In this document: piece after piece, positions 55,000-63,362 of the stretch
How the letters are laid out: each line of letters opens with the position of its first letter
Numbering within the stretch: position 1 is the stretch's first letter
Source: Roseovarius faecimaris
GTDB taxonomy: Bacteria > Pseudomonadota > Alphaproteobacteria > Rhodobacterales > Rhodobacteraceae
Assembly: GCF_009762325.1 (NCBI RefSeq)
Contig: NZ_CP034348.1
Coordinates: 1,990,501-2,054,500 of the forward strand
Length of the DNA: 64,000 nucleotides
Reading direction: 5' to 3'
The notes under the pieces: generated by a model
Told to the model about the DNA's origin: nothing
Seen by the model: only the letters and a program-made list of their open reading frames with translations
Databases searched by the model: none
Made by a program: the position numbers and the translations under genes

Positions 55000-55626
55000 A
55001 TGATCCCGATCTCCGTCCTCTCAGGCGATTTGATACAATCGTCCAAACTCACCGACCGCCAGGTTAACGACGCGATATCCGCCCTGGCCGACGCAGCACA
55101 GGACGTGGCGCGCTGGGCGCCGGAGCTGCGCACGGGCTTCGCCCGGTCCAGCGGTGACGGATGGCAGTTTTTCCTGTCTTCAGAAGGGCTTGCATTGCGA
55201 AGCTCTCTCTATCTGCGCGCGGCCCTGCGCCGTCTGGGCAAACCCTTCTCCACCCGCATCGCCCTGGCCAGCGGGTCAGACAGCTTGCCCCCGGACGGCA
55301 ATCCCAACTCTGCCACCGGCCCGGTCTTCACCACCTCCGGCCGCCTCCTCCAAACCCTCACCGGACCCCACATCCAAATGGCCCATGCCACCGGCGGCTC
55401 AGCCCATGCAGCAACCCTTTTGGCCGATCATATTTCCCAAGGCTGGACCCCCGCGCAGGCCCGCGCGATGGTGCTGATGCTGCCCCCTGCGCCGCCCACA
55501 CATGCCACCGCCGCCGCAGCGCTCGGCATCTCCCGGCAGGCCGTTGACCAGGCGCTGAGCGCCGCTGGATACCATGCGCTGGCCGATGCGCTCACAGCCT
55601 TCGAACACGAGGGGACAGGCCCATGA
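55000..55626 (+). CDS. SatD-like protein
   Basis: The 208-aa protein opens MIPISVLSGDLIQSSKLTDR, like the D(I/L)xxS(R/S)xL start of SatD proteins, and has GDGWQFFL (GD-x-W-Q) near residue 54. The C-terminal 60 residues look like a helix-turn-helix (THATAAAALGISRQAVDQALS). It may bind nucleotide; no catalytic activity is proved. The DUF3307 gene overlaps its last codons (ATGA), and SatD-DUF3307 pairs occur in other bacteria. Its start at ATG 55000 avoids a leucine-rich upstream segment. Confidence 0.7.
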   Translation: MIPISVLSGDLIQSSKLTDRQVNDAISALADAAQDVARWAPELRTGFARSSGDGWQFFLSSEGLALRSSLYLRAALRRLGKPFSTRIALASGSDSLPPDGNPNSATGPVFTTSGRLLQTLTGPHIQMAHATGGSAHAATLLADHISQGWTPAQARAMVLMLPPAPPTHATAAAALGISRQAVDQALSAAGYHALADALTAFEHEGTGP

Positions 55627-56342
55627 TCGAGACATTCACCGCCCTGCTTCTGGCGCATGTCCTTGCCGATTTTACATTACAAACCAATTGGATAAATGCC
55701 AACAAATCGCGCCCGCACGTGCTTGTCCTGCATGGGGCCATCGTCTGGATCACCGCGCATCTGGCGCTTGGTCAGATCTACGATGCGACCCTGGCCCTGC
55801 TGACCGCCGCGCATCTGCTGATTGACGCCATCAAGACCTATGGCGGCTTTCGCAAGCTGGGCGCCTTCCTTCTCGATCAGATGGCCCACCTCGCCACGCT
55901 TCTCGCCGCCGCCTCCTATGCGCCCACGCTCTGGAGCACCGGCGCCTGGGCCGCATATGACCCGCTCCTGCCCCTCATGGCGCTCGCCGCAGGGGCCATA
56001 ACCGCCCTCACCGCGGGCCGCCATGCCGTGGCCCTTTTGATGCAGCCCCACACGCAGCGTATCCGCAACGCCGGTCTGCGCGATGGCGGACGCCAGATCG
56101 GCCTTCTCGAACGCGGCCTGATCTACCTGATGATGCTGGCCGGACAGCCGCTCGGCGTCGGTTTTCTGATCGCGGCCAAATCCGTCCTGCGCTTCGGCAC
56201 CGCTATGCGTGACCAGCGGCTTGCCGAATACGTGATCATCGGCACGCTCGCCTCCTTCGGCTGGGCCATTGCCACCGCTCTTGCCACACAAGCCCTTCTC
56301 GGGGCTTTGCCCCCTCTTGAGATCATCCCCTCGTCGCCCTAA
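55623..56342 (+). CDS. DUF3307 integral membrane protein
   Basis: The 239-aa protein begins FTALLLAHVLADFTLQTNWIN (the DUF3307 signature H-x-x-x-D-F) and has about five hydrophobic helices: VLHGAIVWITAHLAL, ATLALLTAAHLLIDAI, LLPLMALAAGAITAL, LIYLMMLAGQPLGVGFLIAA and EYVIIGTLASFGWAIATAL. His and Asp residues in the first helices could bind metal. It overlaps the SatD-like gene, so they are translated together. The function is unknown. Confidence 0.85.
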   Translation: MIETFTALLLAHVLADFTLQTNWINANKSRPHVLVLHGAIVWITAHLALGQIYDATLALLTAAHLLIDAIKTYGGFRKLGAFLLDQMAHLATLLAAASYAPTLWSTGAWAAYDPLLPLMALAAGAITALTAGRHAVALLMQPHTQRIRNAGLRDGGRQIGLLERGLIYLMMLAGQPLGVGFLIAAKSVLRFGTAMRDQRLAEYVIIGTLASFGWAIATALATQALLGALPPLEIIPSSP

Positions 56343-56376
56343 GTTCATCCTGAGAGATATCTTTGGAACCGCCACC

Positions 56377-56727
56377 ATGTTCAGCATTCCCGGCAAACAG
56401 GCCGTCACGATCACACCCCGCGCCGCCGCGCAGATCGCCAAACTCATGGCCGAAGGCGAAAGCCAGGGCCTGCGTATCGGCGTCAAGAAAGGCGGCTGCG
56501 CCGGTATGGAATACACGATGGACTATGTGGCCGAGATCGACCCGCTCGACGAGGTGGTCGAACAGGACGGCGCGCGTGTGATGATCGCCCCGATGGCACA
56601 GATGTTCCTCTTCGGCACCGAAATCGACTATGAGGTGAGCCTGCTCGAGTCGGGGTTCCGCTTCAAGAATCCCAACGTGACCGAAGCCTGCGGCTGCGGC
56701 GAATCGATCAAGTTCGCCGATATGTAG
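56377..56727 (+). CDS. A-type iron-sulfur carrier, IscA/SufA-like
   Basis: The 116-aa protein carries the three cluster cysteines: Cys41 in KKGGCAGMEY and Cys105/Cys107 in EACGCGESI. The body (ITPRAAAQIAKLMAEG; LFGTEIDYEVSLLESGFRFKNP) is typical. It differs enough from the gene at 9432 to be a separate type. It lies 35 bases after the DUF3307 gene and two genes after sufT, suggesting an Fe-S assembly group. IscA versus SufA cannot be told. Confidence 0.92.
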   Translation: MFSIPGKQAVTITPRAAAQIAKLMAEGESQGLRIGVKKGGCAGMEYTMDYVAEIDPLDEVVEQDGARVMIAPMAQMFLFGTEIDYEVSLLESGFRFKNPNVTEACGCGESIKFADM

Positions 56728-56805
56728 CGCCCCCCGCCCCTTGACGCCCCTGCCCGCGTACCACAAGAAAGGCGCGCGCCCCAAGAGCAACAAGGAGAGC
56801 CGCAG

Positions 56806-57564
56806 ATGCGACGCAAACTGGCCGCCGGCAATTGGAAGATGAACGGCACATCTGCCGCCCTGGCCGAGGCCGAGGCCATCGCACAGACCCATGCCGCCTC
56901 GCCTGTCGAGCTGCTCCTCTGCCTGCCCGCCACGTTGCTCAGCCGCGCCCATGACCGGCTCGCCGCCTCCAGTCTGTCCCTTGGCGGACAGGACTGCCAT
57001 GCCGAGACAAGCGGCGCGCATACCGGCGACATCTCCGCGCCGATGCTGGCGGATGCGGGCGCGCGCGCGGTGATCCTCGGGCATTCCGAACGCCGCGAAG
57101 CACATGAAGAAAGCTCTGAAATGGTCCGCGCCAAGGCCCGTGCCGCGCATGAGGCAGGGCTGATGGCGGTGATCTGCATGGGCGAAAGCCTGGCTCAGCG
57201 AGAGGCCGCCAACACACTCGACATCATCGCCGGACAGCTCTCCAGTTCCGTCCCCGACACCGCCACCGGCGAAAACACCGTCATCGCCTATGAGCCGATC
57301 TGGGCCATCGGCACCGGGCTGACCGCCACCACCGATCAGATCGGCGAGGTGCATGACTTCATCCGCGCCCGGCTCGAACGCCGCTTCGGTGCCGGGGTCG
57401 GCCGCTCCACCCGCCTGCTCTATGGCGGCTCGGTCAAACCCGACAATGCCGCCCAGATCTTCGCCACCCCCAATGTCGATGGCGCACTCGTGGGCGGGGC
57501 CAGCCTGACGCAGGCTGATTTCTCTCCCATCGTCACCGCGCTTGAAGCCGCCCCCGAGAACTGA
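56806..57564 (+). CDS. tpiA: triose-phosphate isomerase
   Basis: Interconverts dihydroxyacetone phosphate and glyceraldehyde 3-phosphate. The 252-aa TIM-barrel has Asn/Lys in AAGNWKMNG (residues 7-14), the electrophilic His in VILGHSERR (about 93-101), the catalytic Glu in VIAYEPIWAIGTG, and phosphate loop LYGGSVKPDN. The start is ATG 56806 with AAGGAG before it. It is the last plus-strand gene before the convergent Lrp gene. Confidence 0.97.
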   Translation: MRRKLAAGNWKMNGTSAALAEAEAIAQTHAASPVELLLCLPATLLSRAHDRLAASSLSLGGQDCHAETSGAHTGDISAPMLADAGARAVILGHSERREAHEESSEMVRAKARAAHEAGLMAVICMGESLAQREAANTLDIIAGQLSSSVPDTATGENTVIAYEPIWAIGTGLTATTDQIGEVHDFIRARLERRFGAGVGRSTRLLYGGSVKPDNAAQIFATPNVDGALVGGASLTQADFSPIVTALEAAPEN

Positions 57565-57574
57565 TCTCCAGACG

Positions 57575-57596
57575 CTTTCATTGTTCCTCAAATACT
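57575..57596. repeat. dispersed 22-bp intergenic motif, copy 2
   Basis: CTTTCATTGTTCC, then T, then CAAATACT. It matches the copy at 27069-27090 in 21 of 22 bases. It starts 11 bases after the tpiA stop and is about 100 bases past the stop of the convergent Lrp gene. Confidence 0.55.
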
Positions 57597-57700
57597 AAGT
57601 TTCCAGGCCTTCCCATACAGCCCAAGCTCAGAGGGTGCGCGTCACCTCTGCACTGCCAGACTAAAAAGCGCGCGGAAGCGCTCCTTTGGATCCCGTCTGC

Positions 57701-58162
57701 TCACAGAGGCAGCGCCGTGGTCGACTTGATCTCCTCCATCGACAAAAGCGCTGTCACGTTATGCACCTTCACCTCTGAAATCAGCGCCTGGTAAAACGTG
57801 TCATAAGCCCGCGCATTGGCCACGCGCACCTTCAGGATATAATCGATATCGCCCGCCAGCCGGTGCGCCTCCTGCACCTCGGGCCGGTCGCGCAGCGCCT
57901 TCAGGAAGGCCGCCTGCCAGCCCGCATCATGCTCCGACGTGCGGATCAGCACAAAGAAACAGGCCTCGAACCCCAGCGCCTCGGCGTCCAGCAGATAGGT
58001 CTGGCTCTTGATCACCCCGGCCTCGCGCATCTTGCGAATCCGGTTCCACACCGGCGTCTTGGAACTGCCGACGATCTTGGCAATGTCATCGAGTGATTGC
58101 CCCCCGTCCTGTTGCAGCTGCACAAGGATTTTCCGGTCTAACTCATCCAGACGGACTGACAT
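57701..58162 (-). CDS. Lrp/AsnC-family transcriptional regulator
   Basis: The 153-aa protein has the N-terminal HTH (LDELDRKILVQLQQDGGQSLDD, and KTPVWNRIRKMREAGVIKSQ) and the C-terminal RAM ligand-binding domain (FEACFFVLIRTSEHDAG; VQEAHRLAGDIDYILKVRV). It is divergent from the siroheme/sulfite-reductase operon and is likely to control it or itself. Its ligand is not known. A 25-bp inverted repeat in the shared promoter region could be its site. Confidence 0.92.
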   Translation of the reverse strand: MSVRLDELDRKILVQLQQDGGQSLDDIAKIVGSSKTPVWNRIRKMREAGVIKSQTYLLDAEALGFEACFFVLIRTSEHDAGWQAAFLKALRDRPEVQEAHRLAGDIDYILKVRVANARAYDTFYQALISEVKVHNVTALLSMEEIKSTTALPL

Positions 58163-58226
58163 TCTTCAAATTCCCTCTTCATGGAACGCCCCGCAGGCTT
58201 TGCCGCCAAACCGGAACATATTTCCT

Positions 58227-58251
58227 TATTTGCCGGGGTTACTGGCAAATA
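58227..58251. promoter_or_regulatory. inverted repeat in the Lrp/cobA divergent promoter
   Basis: TATTTGCC (58227-58234) and GGCAAATA (58244-58251) are an exact 8-bp inverted pair separated by nine bases. It lies 55 bases before the uroporphyrinogen methyltransferase start and 65 after the Lrp start. It is a good candidate operator for the divergent Lrp-like regulator. Confidence 0.5.
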
Positions 58252-58306
58252 TCCAGAACTTTTTTCTATATTACAGGAAAGTCAACGCGCCACCGGAGCC
58301 GCAACC

Positions 58307-59140
58307 ATGAAACCGCTTTCCCGCATTCTGTCTCTTCTGACCCGCGCGAATGCCGCAACTGCAAAGCCTGCCGCCCTGCCGCGTCCGGGCCATGTTGCCT
58401 TTGTCGGCGCAGGTCCCGGCGATGCGGGGCTTTTGACCGTGAAGGCGCTGAACGCCCTGCAAAGCGCGGATGTGGTCATCCATGATCGGCTGGTTTCGGC
58501 CGAGATCCTGGCCCTTGCCGGGCGCGGCACGGCCCTCATCGATGTGGGCAAGCAAGGCTTCGGCACATCCACCGCCCAGTCCGAGATCAACGCGCTTATC
58601 GTGCATCACGCCGCGCGCGGATCACAGGTCGTGCGGCTCAAGGGGGGCGATCCGTCTGTCTTTGGACGCCTGGATGAAGAAATCGACGCCTGCGACGCCG
58701 CCGGGATCGGCTGGCATGTGGTGCCCGGCATCACCGCCGCCTCGGCCTCGGCCGCCGCCATCGGCCAGAGCCTGACCAAACGCGGCCGCAACTCTTCGCT
58801 GCGCCTGCTGACGGGTCATGACATGCAAGGTTTCGCCGATCACGACTGGCGCGCGCTGGCGCGTCCCGGCGAGGTGGCCGCGATCTATATGGGCAAGGCC
58901 TCGGCGCGGTTCGTGCAGGGCCGCCTGATCATGCATGGGGCCGACCGGGCAACGCCGGTGACGCTGGTCGAAAACGCAAGCCGCCCCGATCAGCGCATCC
59001 TCGCCACCACGCTGGAGCGCCTGCCCGCGGATCTGGCCGCATGGCAGGCCAGCGGCCCCGCGCTCACCCTTTTCGGCCTTGCCCCGCGTGATGCCGCAAC
59101 CGCCCTCACTGAAATTGAGCAGAAACAGGAGCTTGCCTGA
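58307..59140 (+). CDS. cobA: uroporphyrinogen-III C-methyltransferase
   Basis: Adds two methyl groups to uroporphyrinogen III, making precorrin-2 for siroheme (and cobalamin). The 277-aa protein has VAFVGAGPGDAGLLTVKAL (SAM-binding P-loop-like), VIHDRLVS, VVRLKGGDPSVFGRLDEE and VVPGITAASASAAAIG, the canonical SUMT motifs. It is a single-domain enzyme: the CysG-type dehydrogenase/chelatase part is absent. ATG 58307 was chosen; upstream in-frame starts cross the divergent promoter. It leads the sulfite-reduction operon. Confidence 0.93.
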   Translation: MKPLSRILSLLTRANAATAKPAALPRPGHVAFVGAGPGDAGLLTVKALNALQSADVVIHDRLVSAEILALAGRGTALIDVGKQGFGTSTAQSEINALIVHHAARGSQVVRLKGGDPSVFGRLDEEIDACDAAGIGWHVVPGITAASASAAAIGQSLTKRGRNSSLRLLTGHDMQGFADHDWRALARPGEVAAIYMGKASARFVQGRLIMHGADRATPVTLVENASRPDQRILATTLERLPADLAAWQASGPALTLFGLAPRDAATALTEIEQKQELA

Positions 59141-59141
59141 C

Positions 59142-59444
59142 ATGCCCCGCGAATTCACTCCCAAAGTTGTCACCGGAAACGCCCTGATCGAAGGCGATGT
59201 GATCTATCAGACTGCCGATGACGGCTGGACCCGCAATCTGTCGGAGGCCGAACTTTTGACGGACGAGGCCGAGGCCAGGCTGCGCCTGCTCATGGCCGAA
59301 GGCCAGCCCGATCAGGTGGTCGGGCCCTATCTGGCGGATGCCAGACCCGGTGCCAGCGGCCCCGAGCCCACCCATTTCCGCGAGGCGTTCCGCCGCACCG
59401 GACCCTCCAACTATTTCCACGGCAAACAGGCGGAGCTGGGCTGA
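59142..59444 (+). CDS. DUF2849 protein in the cys operon
   Basis: The 100-aa protein starts MPREFTPKVVTGNALIEGD and contains VIYQTADDGWTRNLSEAELLTDE and a C-terminal EPTHFREAFRRTGPSNYF. It lies one base after cobA and overlaps the first base of the sulfite reductase gene start. DUF2849 genes are found here in many alphaproteobacteria, so it probably aids sulfite reduction, perhaps in siroheme or cluster handling; that is inference from context. Confidence 0.85.
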   Translation: MPREFTPKVVTGNALIEGDVIYQTADDGWTRNLSEAELLTDEAEARLRLLMAEGQPDQVVGPYLADARPGASGPEPTHFREAFRRTGPSNYFHGKQAELG

Positions 59445-61111
59445 TGTACGACTATACAGACTTTGACGCGGCATTCGTCGCGACACGCAACCGCCAGTTC
59501 CGCCAGCAGGTGGAGCGCCGCATCGCGGGCGCGCTGACCGAGGATGAGTTCAAGCCGCTGCGCCTGATGAACGGGCTCTATTTGCAACTGCATGCCTATA
59601 TGCTGCGCGTGGCCATTCCCTATGGCACGTTGGGTAGCCGCCAGATGCGCAAACTGGCCGAGATCGCGGACCGCTGGGACAAGGGCTATGGCCATTTCAC
59701 CACGCGCCAGAACATCCAGTATAACTGGCCCAAGCTTTCGGACGTGCCCGACATGCTCGACGCGCTGGCCGAGGTGAACATGCACGCCATCCAGACCTCG
59801 GGCAATACGATCCGCAACGTGACGGCAGACCATTTCGCCGGGGCCGCCGCCGATGAGGTGGCCGATCCGCGCCCGGTGGCCGAGCTGATCCGGCAATGGT
59901 CGACCGATCACCCCGAGTTCCAGTTCCTGCCGCGCAAGTTCAAGATCGCCGTGTCGGGGGCCACTCAGGACCGCGCCGTCACCCGCGCGCATGATATCGG
60001 ATTGCAGATCGTCGAACGGGACAGAGAGATCGGCTATGCCGTGATCGTCGGCGGCGGGCTGGGCCGGACCCCGATGATTGGCAAGGTTATCAATGACTTC
60101 GTAAGCCAAGCTGATCTTCTGCCTTATCTTGAGGCGGTGGTGTCGGTCTGGAACCTGCTGGGCCGGCGCGACAACAAATACAAATCGCGCATCAAGATCA
60201 CCGTGCACGAGCATGGCATCGACGACATTCGCGCCCGCGTCGGCGAACGCTTCAAGGTGATCCGGCCGACCTTCTCCGGCATCGACCTTGCCCTGTTTGA
60301 CGAGATCAAGGCCGCCTTCGCCCCGCCCGCCTTCCGCGAGGGCAGCACGGCGATTTACGAAACCGCGTATAAGACCGACCCGATCTTCCGCGCCTGGGCC
60401 GACACCAACCTCGCCCCGCACCGCGCACCGGGCTATGCCATCGTGCAAATCAGCCTCAAGGCGCATGGGGCCACGCCAGGCGATGCCACCGCCGGGCAGA
60501 TGCGCGTGATGGCCGATCTGGCGGAACGCTTCGGCCATGACGAGCTGCGCATCTCGCACGAGCAGAACGTGATCCTGCCGCATGTGCACAAATCCGACCT
60601 GCCGGAACTGCACGCCGAACTGAAAAAACACGGGCTGGCCACGGCCAATATCGGGCTGATCTCGGATATCATCGCCTGCCCTGGCATGGATTACTGCGCG
60701 CTGGCCACGGCCCGGTCCATCCCCGTGGCGCAGCAGATCGCGACACGCTTCGACGAGCTGAAGCTGGAGCATGAGATCGGTGATCTGAAAATCAAGATCT
60801 CGGGCTGCATCAATGCCTGCGGGCATCACCATGTCGGCCATATCGGCATTCTGGGTCTCGACCGCGCGGGCGTGGAAAACTACCAGATCACGCTGGGCGG
60901 CGACCATACCCAGGATGCTGCCATCGGTGAACGCACCGGGCCGGGTTTTGCCTATGACGAGATCATCCCGGCGATCGAGCGGATCGTCTATGCCTATCTC
61001 GACCTGCGCGAGAGCCCCGAGGAAAGCTTTCTCGCCACTTACAGGCGCATCGGCATGGCCCCGTTCAAGGCAGCACTTTATGAGAAGGCCGAAGCCTATG
61101 CCGCTGAATGA
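59444..61111 (+). CDS. cysI: nitrite/sulfite reductase, siroheme-[4Fe-4S] hemoprotein
   Basis: Six-electron reduction of sulfite to sulfide, 555 aa. The two-repeat (ferredoxin-like plus reductase) fold shows FTTRQNIQYNWPKLSD near the substrate site, and the siroheme and cluster cysteines lie in DIIACPGMDYCALATA and KISGCINACGHHHVGHIGI. The operon (cobA, cysH) points to sulfite rather than nitrite. The first base of its ATG overlaps the DUF2849 stop. Its last 14 bases overlap the cysH start. Confidence 0.93.
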   Translation: MYDYTDFDAAFVATRNRQFRQQVERRIAGALTEDEFKPLRLMNGLYLQLHAYMLRVAIPYGTLGSRQMRKLAEIADRWDKGYGHFTTRQNIQYNWPKLSDVPDMLDALAEVNMHAIQTSGNTIRNVTADHFAGAAADEVADPRPVAELIRQWSTDHPEFQFLPRKFKIAVSGATQDRAVTRAHDIGLQIVERDREIGYAVIVGGGLGRTPMIGKVINDFVSQADLLPYLEAVVSVWNLLGRRDNKYKSRIKITVHEHGIDDIRARVGERFKVIRPTFSGIDLALFDEIKAAFAPPAFREGSTAIYETAYKTDPIFRAWADTNLAPHRAPGYAIVQISLKAHGATPGDATAGQMRVMADLAERFGHDELRISHEQNVILPHVHKSDLPELHAELKKHGLATANIGLISDIIACPGMDYCALATARSIPVAQQIATRFDELKLEHEIGDLKIKISGCINACGHHHVGHIGILGLDRAGVENYQITLGGDHTQDAAIGERTGPGFAYDEIIPAIERIVYAYLDLRESPEESFLATYRRIGMAPFKAALYEKAEAYAAE

Positions 61112-61832
61112 CCTTGCCCCACGGGTGGCGGGCCTGAACGAATGGTACAGGCTCCATTCCGCCACCGCCGTGCTGACCCATGCGCTGACCGCGCCCGAGG
61201 CGGGCAAACTGGCGCTGGTGTCCAGCTTCGGCGCGGAATCGGTGGTGCTCTTGCATCTGGTCTCGGTGATAGCGCCCGCAACGCCGGTGATCTTTATCGA
61301 CACGGAACTCCTGTTTACCGAAACGCTGGTCTACCAGCAGGAGCTGGCCGAGCGGCTGGGGCTGCGCGATCTGCGGATCATCCGGGCCAGTGCCGCGGAA
61401 ATTGACCAGGCGGATCCGACCGGCACGCTGCACCGGCACGATCCCGACGCCTGCTGCGCCCTGCGCAAGAGCGCGCCACTGGCCCGCGCGCTTGACGGGT
61501 TCGACGGCTGGATCACCGGGCGCAAACGCTATCAGGGCGGCGCGCGAGAAAGCCTTGAGTTCTTCGAGACCGAAGACGGGACAGGCCGGATGAAGGTCAA
61601 TCCGCTCGCGCATTGGTCGCGCGAGGATGTGCAGACCTACATGACCGAAAACCGCCTGCCCCGGCACCCTCTGGTGGCGCAGGGCTATCCGTCGATCGGC
61701 TGCATGCCCTGCACCAGCCCCGTGGCAACAGGCGAAGACCCCAGATCAGGCCGCTGGCGCGGCCAGCAGAAAACCGAATGCGGCATCCATTTCGTCAATG
61801 GCACCGCCCAACGCATAGGAGAGAACGCATGA
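61098..61832 (+). CDS. cysH: adenylyl-sulfate (APS) reductase, assimilatory
   Basis: Reduces activated sulfate to sulfite with thioredoxin or glutaredoxin. The 244-aa protein has the PAPS-reductase fold (LALVSSFGAESVVLLHL) and the catalytic Cys228 in KTECGIHF. Cys119-Cys120 and Cys202/Cys205 (GCMPC) provide the four ligands of a [4Fe-4S] cluster, which marks the APS-using type rather than the cluster-free PAPS type. It overlaps cysI by 14 bases and DUF934 by four (ATGA). Confidence 0.95.
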   Translation: MPLNDLAPRVAGLNEWYRLHSATAVLTHALTAPEAGKLALVSSFGAESVVLLHLVSVIAPATPVIFIDTELLFTETLVYQQELAERLGLRDLRIIRASAAEIDQADPTGTLHRHDPDACCALRKSAPLARALDGFDGWITGRKRYQGGARESLEFFETEDGTGRMKVNPLAHWSREDVQTYMTENRLPRHPLVAQGYPSIGCMPCTSPVATGEDPRSGRWRGQQKTECGIHFVNGTAQRIGENA

Positions 61833-62233
61833 GCGTGATTGTGACCGATACCGGCTTTGCCAAGGATGACTGGGACGCGCCGATTGTGGCGCTCGAGGAT
61901 GCCTATGAGGGGGTCGCGATCGACCTGCCCTCCTCTGCCGATCCGCTGGAGCTGGCAGGCCGCCTGCCCGATGTGCCGATGATCCGCGTGGATTTCCCCA
62001 GCTTCTCCGACGGGCGTGGTTTTACCATTGCGCGGCAGCTCAGGCTGATGGGCTTCACCGGGCGGCTCAGGGCGCGAGGGCATGTCCTTGCGGATCAGTT
62101 CGCCATGGCGCGGCGCGCGGGCTTCGACGAGGTGGAGATCAGCGACGAAATGGCCGAGCGCCAGCCGCAGACGCACTGGCTTTTCCGGGCGGATTGGAAG
62201 GCGCATGACTACCAGGCCCGCTTGCGCGGCTAA
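61829..62233 (+). CDS. DUF934 domain-containing protein
   Basis: The 134-aa protein has the DUF934 signature MIRVDFPSFSDGRGFTIARQLR, then GFTGRLRARGHVLADQFAMARRAGFDEVEI. Members are always near cysH or cysI and are taken to assist sulfite reduction; the role is not established. It starts within the cysH stop (ATGA). It is the last gene of the operon before fpr, which has its own leader region of 146 bases. Confidence 0.88.
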   Translation: MSVIVTDTGFAKDDWDAPIVALEDAYEGVAIDLPSSADPLELAGRLPDVPMIRVDFPSFSDGRGFTIARQLRLMGFTGRLRARGHVLADQFAMARRAGFDEVEISDEMAERQPQTHWLFRADWKAHDYQARLRG

Positions 62234-62320
62234 GACCTTTCCCCGAACGCGAAACGCGGCTGGGGCAAAAATGCGCCAGCCGCAATTCATTTGCACGCAA
62301 ATGAACTTCCGCCTCTTCAC

Positions 62321-62334
62321 CTGATCCAGATCAA
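62321..62334. promoter_or_regulatory. near-consensus FNR-type box before fpr
   Basis: CTGAT-CCAG-ATCAA differs from TTGAT-N4-ATCAA at one position. It lies about 46 bases before the fpr start. FNR- or CRP-family control of the reductase would fit; the one mismatch and the lack of other evidence keep the call weak. Confidence 0.35.
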
Positions 62335-62379
62335 CGACTAAGAAAGGAATGCCGGGCAAACGCACCGGTAACGGAAACC

Positions 62380-63225
62380 ATGAACGAGATCTCTCCTGTG
62401 ACCGAAGCCAAACCTGTCAAGGTGCCCACCCTGCCCGATGCACAGACCGTAACGGAGGTGAAACACTGGACCGACCGGCTGTTTTCCTTCCGGGTGACGC
62501 GGCCCGCGAGCCTGCGGTTCCGCTCGGGCGAGTTTGTGATGATCGGCCTGATGCAGACCGACGAGAAGACCGGCCGCGAAAAACCGCTTCTGCGGGCCTA
62601 TTCCATCGCCTCGCCAAGCTGGGACGAGGAGCTGGAGTTCTATTCGATCAAGGTGCAGGACGGCCCGCTGACCTCGCGGCTGCAACATATCGCACCGGGC
62701 GATCAGATCATCCTGCGGCCCAAACCCGTGGGCACTCTGGTGCATGACGCGCTGCTGCCGGGCAAGCGGATCTGGTTCTTTGCCACCGGCACCGGCTTTG
62801 CGCCTTTTGCCTCACTGCTGCGTGAGCCGCAGACCTACGAGGATTATGACGAGGTGATCATCACCCATACCTGCCGCGAAGTGGGCGAGCTGGCCTATGG
62901 CGCTGAAATCATCGAGAGCCTGAAACATGATGAGCTGTTGAACGAGGTCATTGGCGAAGGGTTCTGGAAAAAGGTCAAATACTACCCGACCACCACCCGC
63001 GAAGAGAGCCCCAAGATGGGCCGGATCACCGACCTGATGCGCTCGGGCGAGGCCTTCGCGGATCTGGGCACCACGCCGCTCTGCCCCGAGAACGACCGCG
63101 CGATGATCTGCGGCAACCTGGCCTTCAATCTTGAGCTCAAGGAGATGCTCGAGGAATACGGGCTGGAAGAAGGGGCCAATTCCGACCCCAAGCAATATGT
63201 GGTGGAAAAGGCGTTTCTGGACTGA
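62380..63225 (+). CDS. fpr: ferredoxin--NADP+ reductase
   Basis: Moves electrons between NADPH and ferredoxin or flavodoxin; it may supply the sulfite reductase. The 281-aa protein has the FAD site LLRAYSIASPSWDEEL (R-x-Y-S), the NADP-binding GTGFAPFASLLREPQ, and the C-terminal ICGNLAFNLELKEMLEEYGLEEG. The C-terminal extension beyond the Glu-Tyr region is typical of the plant-type/bacterial subclass I reductases. The start at ATG 62380 follows GGAACC-like bases (a weak site). It follows the cys operon. Confidence 0.93.
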   Translation: MNEISPVTEAKPVKVPTLPDAQTVTEVKHWTDRLFSFRVTRPASLRFRSGEFVMIGLMQTDEKTGREKPLLRAYSIASPSWDEELEFYSIKVQDGPLTSRLQHIAPGDQIILRPKPVGTLVHDALLPGKRIWFFATGTGFAPFASLLREPQTYEDYDEVIITHTCREVGELAYGAEIIESLKHDELLNEVIGEGFWKKVKYYPTTTREESPKMGRITDLMRSGEAFADLGTTPLCPENDRAMICGNLAFNLELKEMLEEYGLEEGANSDPKQYVVEKAFLD

Positions 63226-63237
63226 TCTGCCGGGAGC

Positions 63238-63295
63238 GGTGCGTGCAAGCACACACCCTACATCTTGTTCCGTAGGGTGCGTGATTTCACGCACC
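63238..63295. repeat. REP-like palindromes, copies 2 and 3, face to face
   Basis: Copy 2 (63238-63261) is the reverse of copy 3 (63272-63295). Each has the plan GTAGGGTGCGTG...CACGCACC (copy 2 reads ACACACC on one arm). Together they form one long inverted repeat with a 10-base spacer, so the RNA could fold as one tall hairpin. They lie after fpr, as copy 1 lies after rimK. Confidence 0.65.
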
Positions 63296-63311
63296 TTGCT
63301 GTCCCATAGAA

Positions 63312-63344
63312 AAACCCGCGCCAGTGACAGCGCGGGTTTCGTTT
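63312..63344. terminator. bidirectional intrinsic terminator
   Basis: AAACCCGCGC (63312-63321) and GCGCGGGTTT (63330-63339) form a perfect 10-bp stem with an 8-base loop and then CGTTTT. It separates fpr from the convergent repeat-protein gene and can serve both. Confidence 0.85.
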
Positions 63345-63362
63345 TGTCAGGATCAGAGCGGC

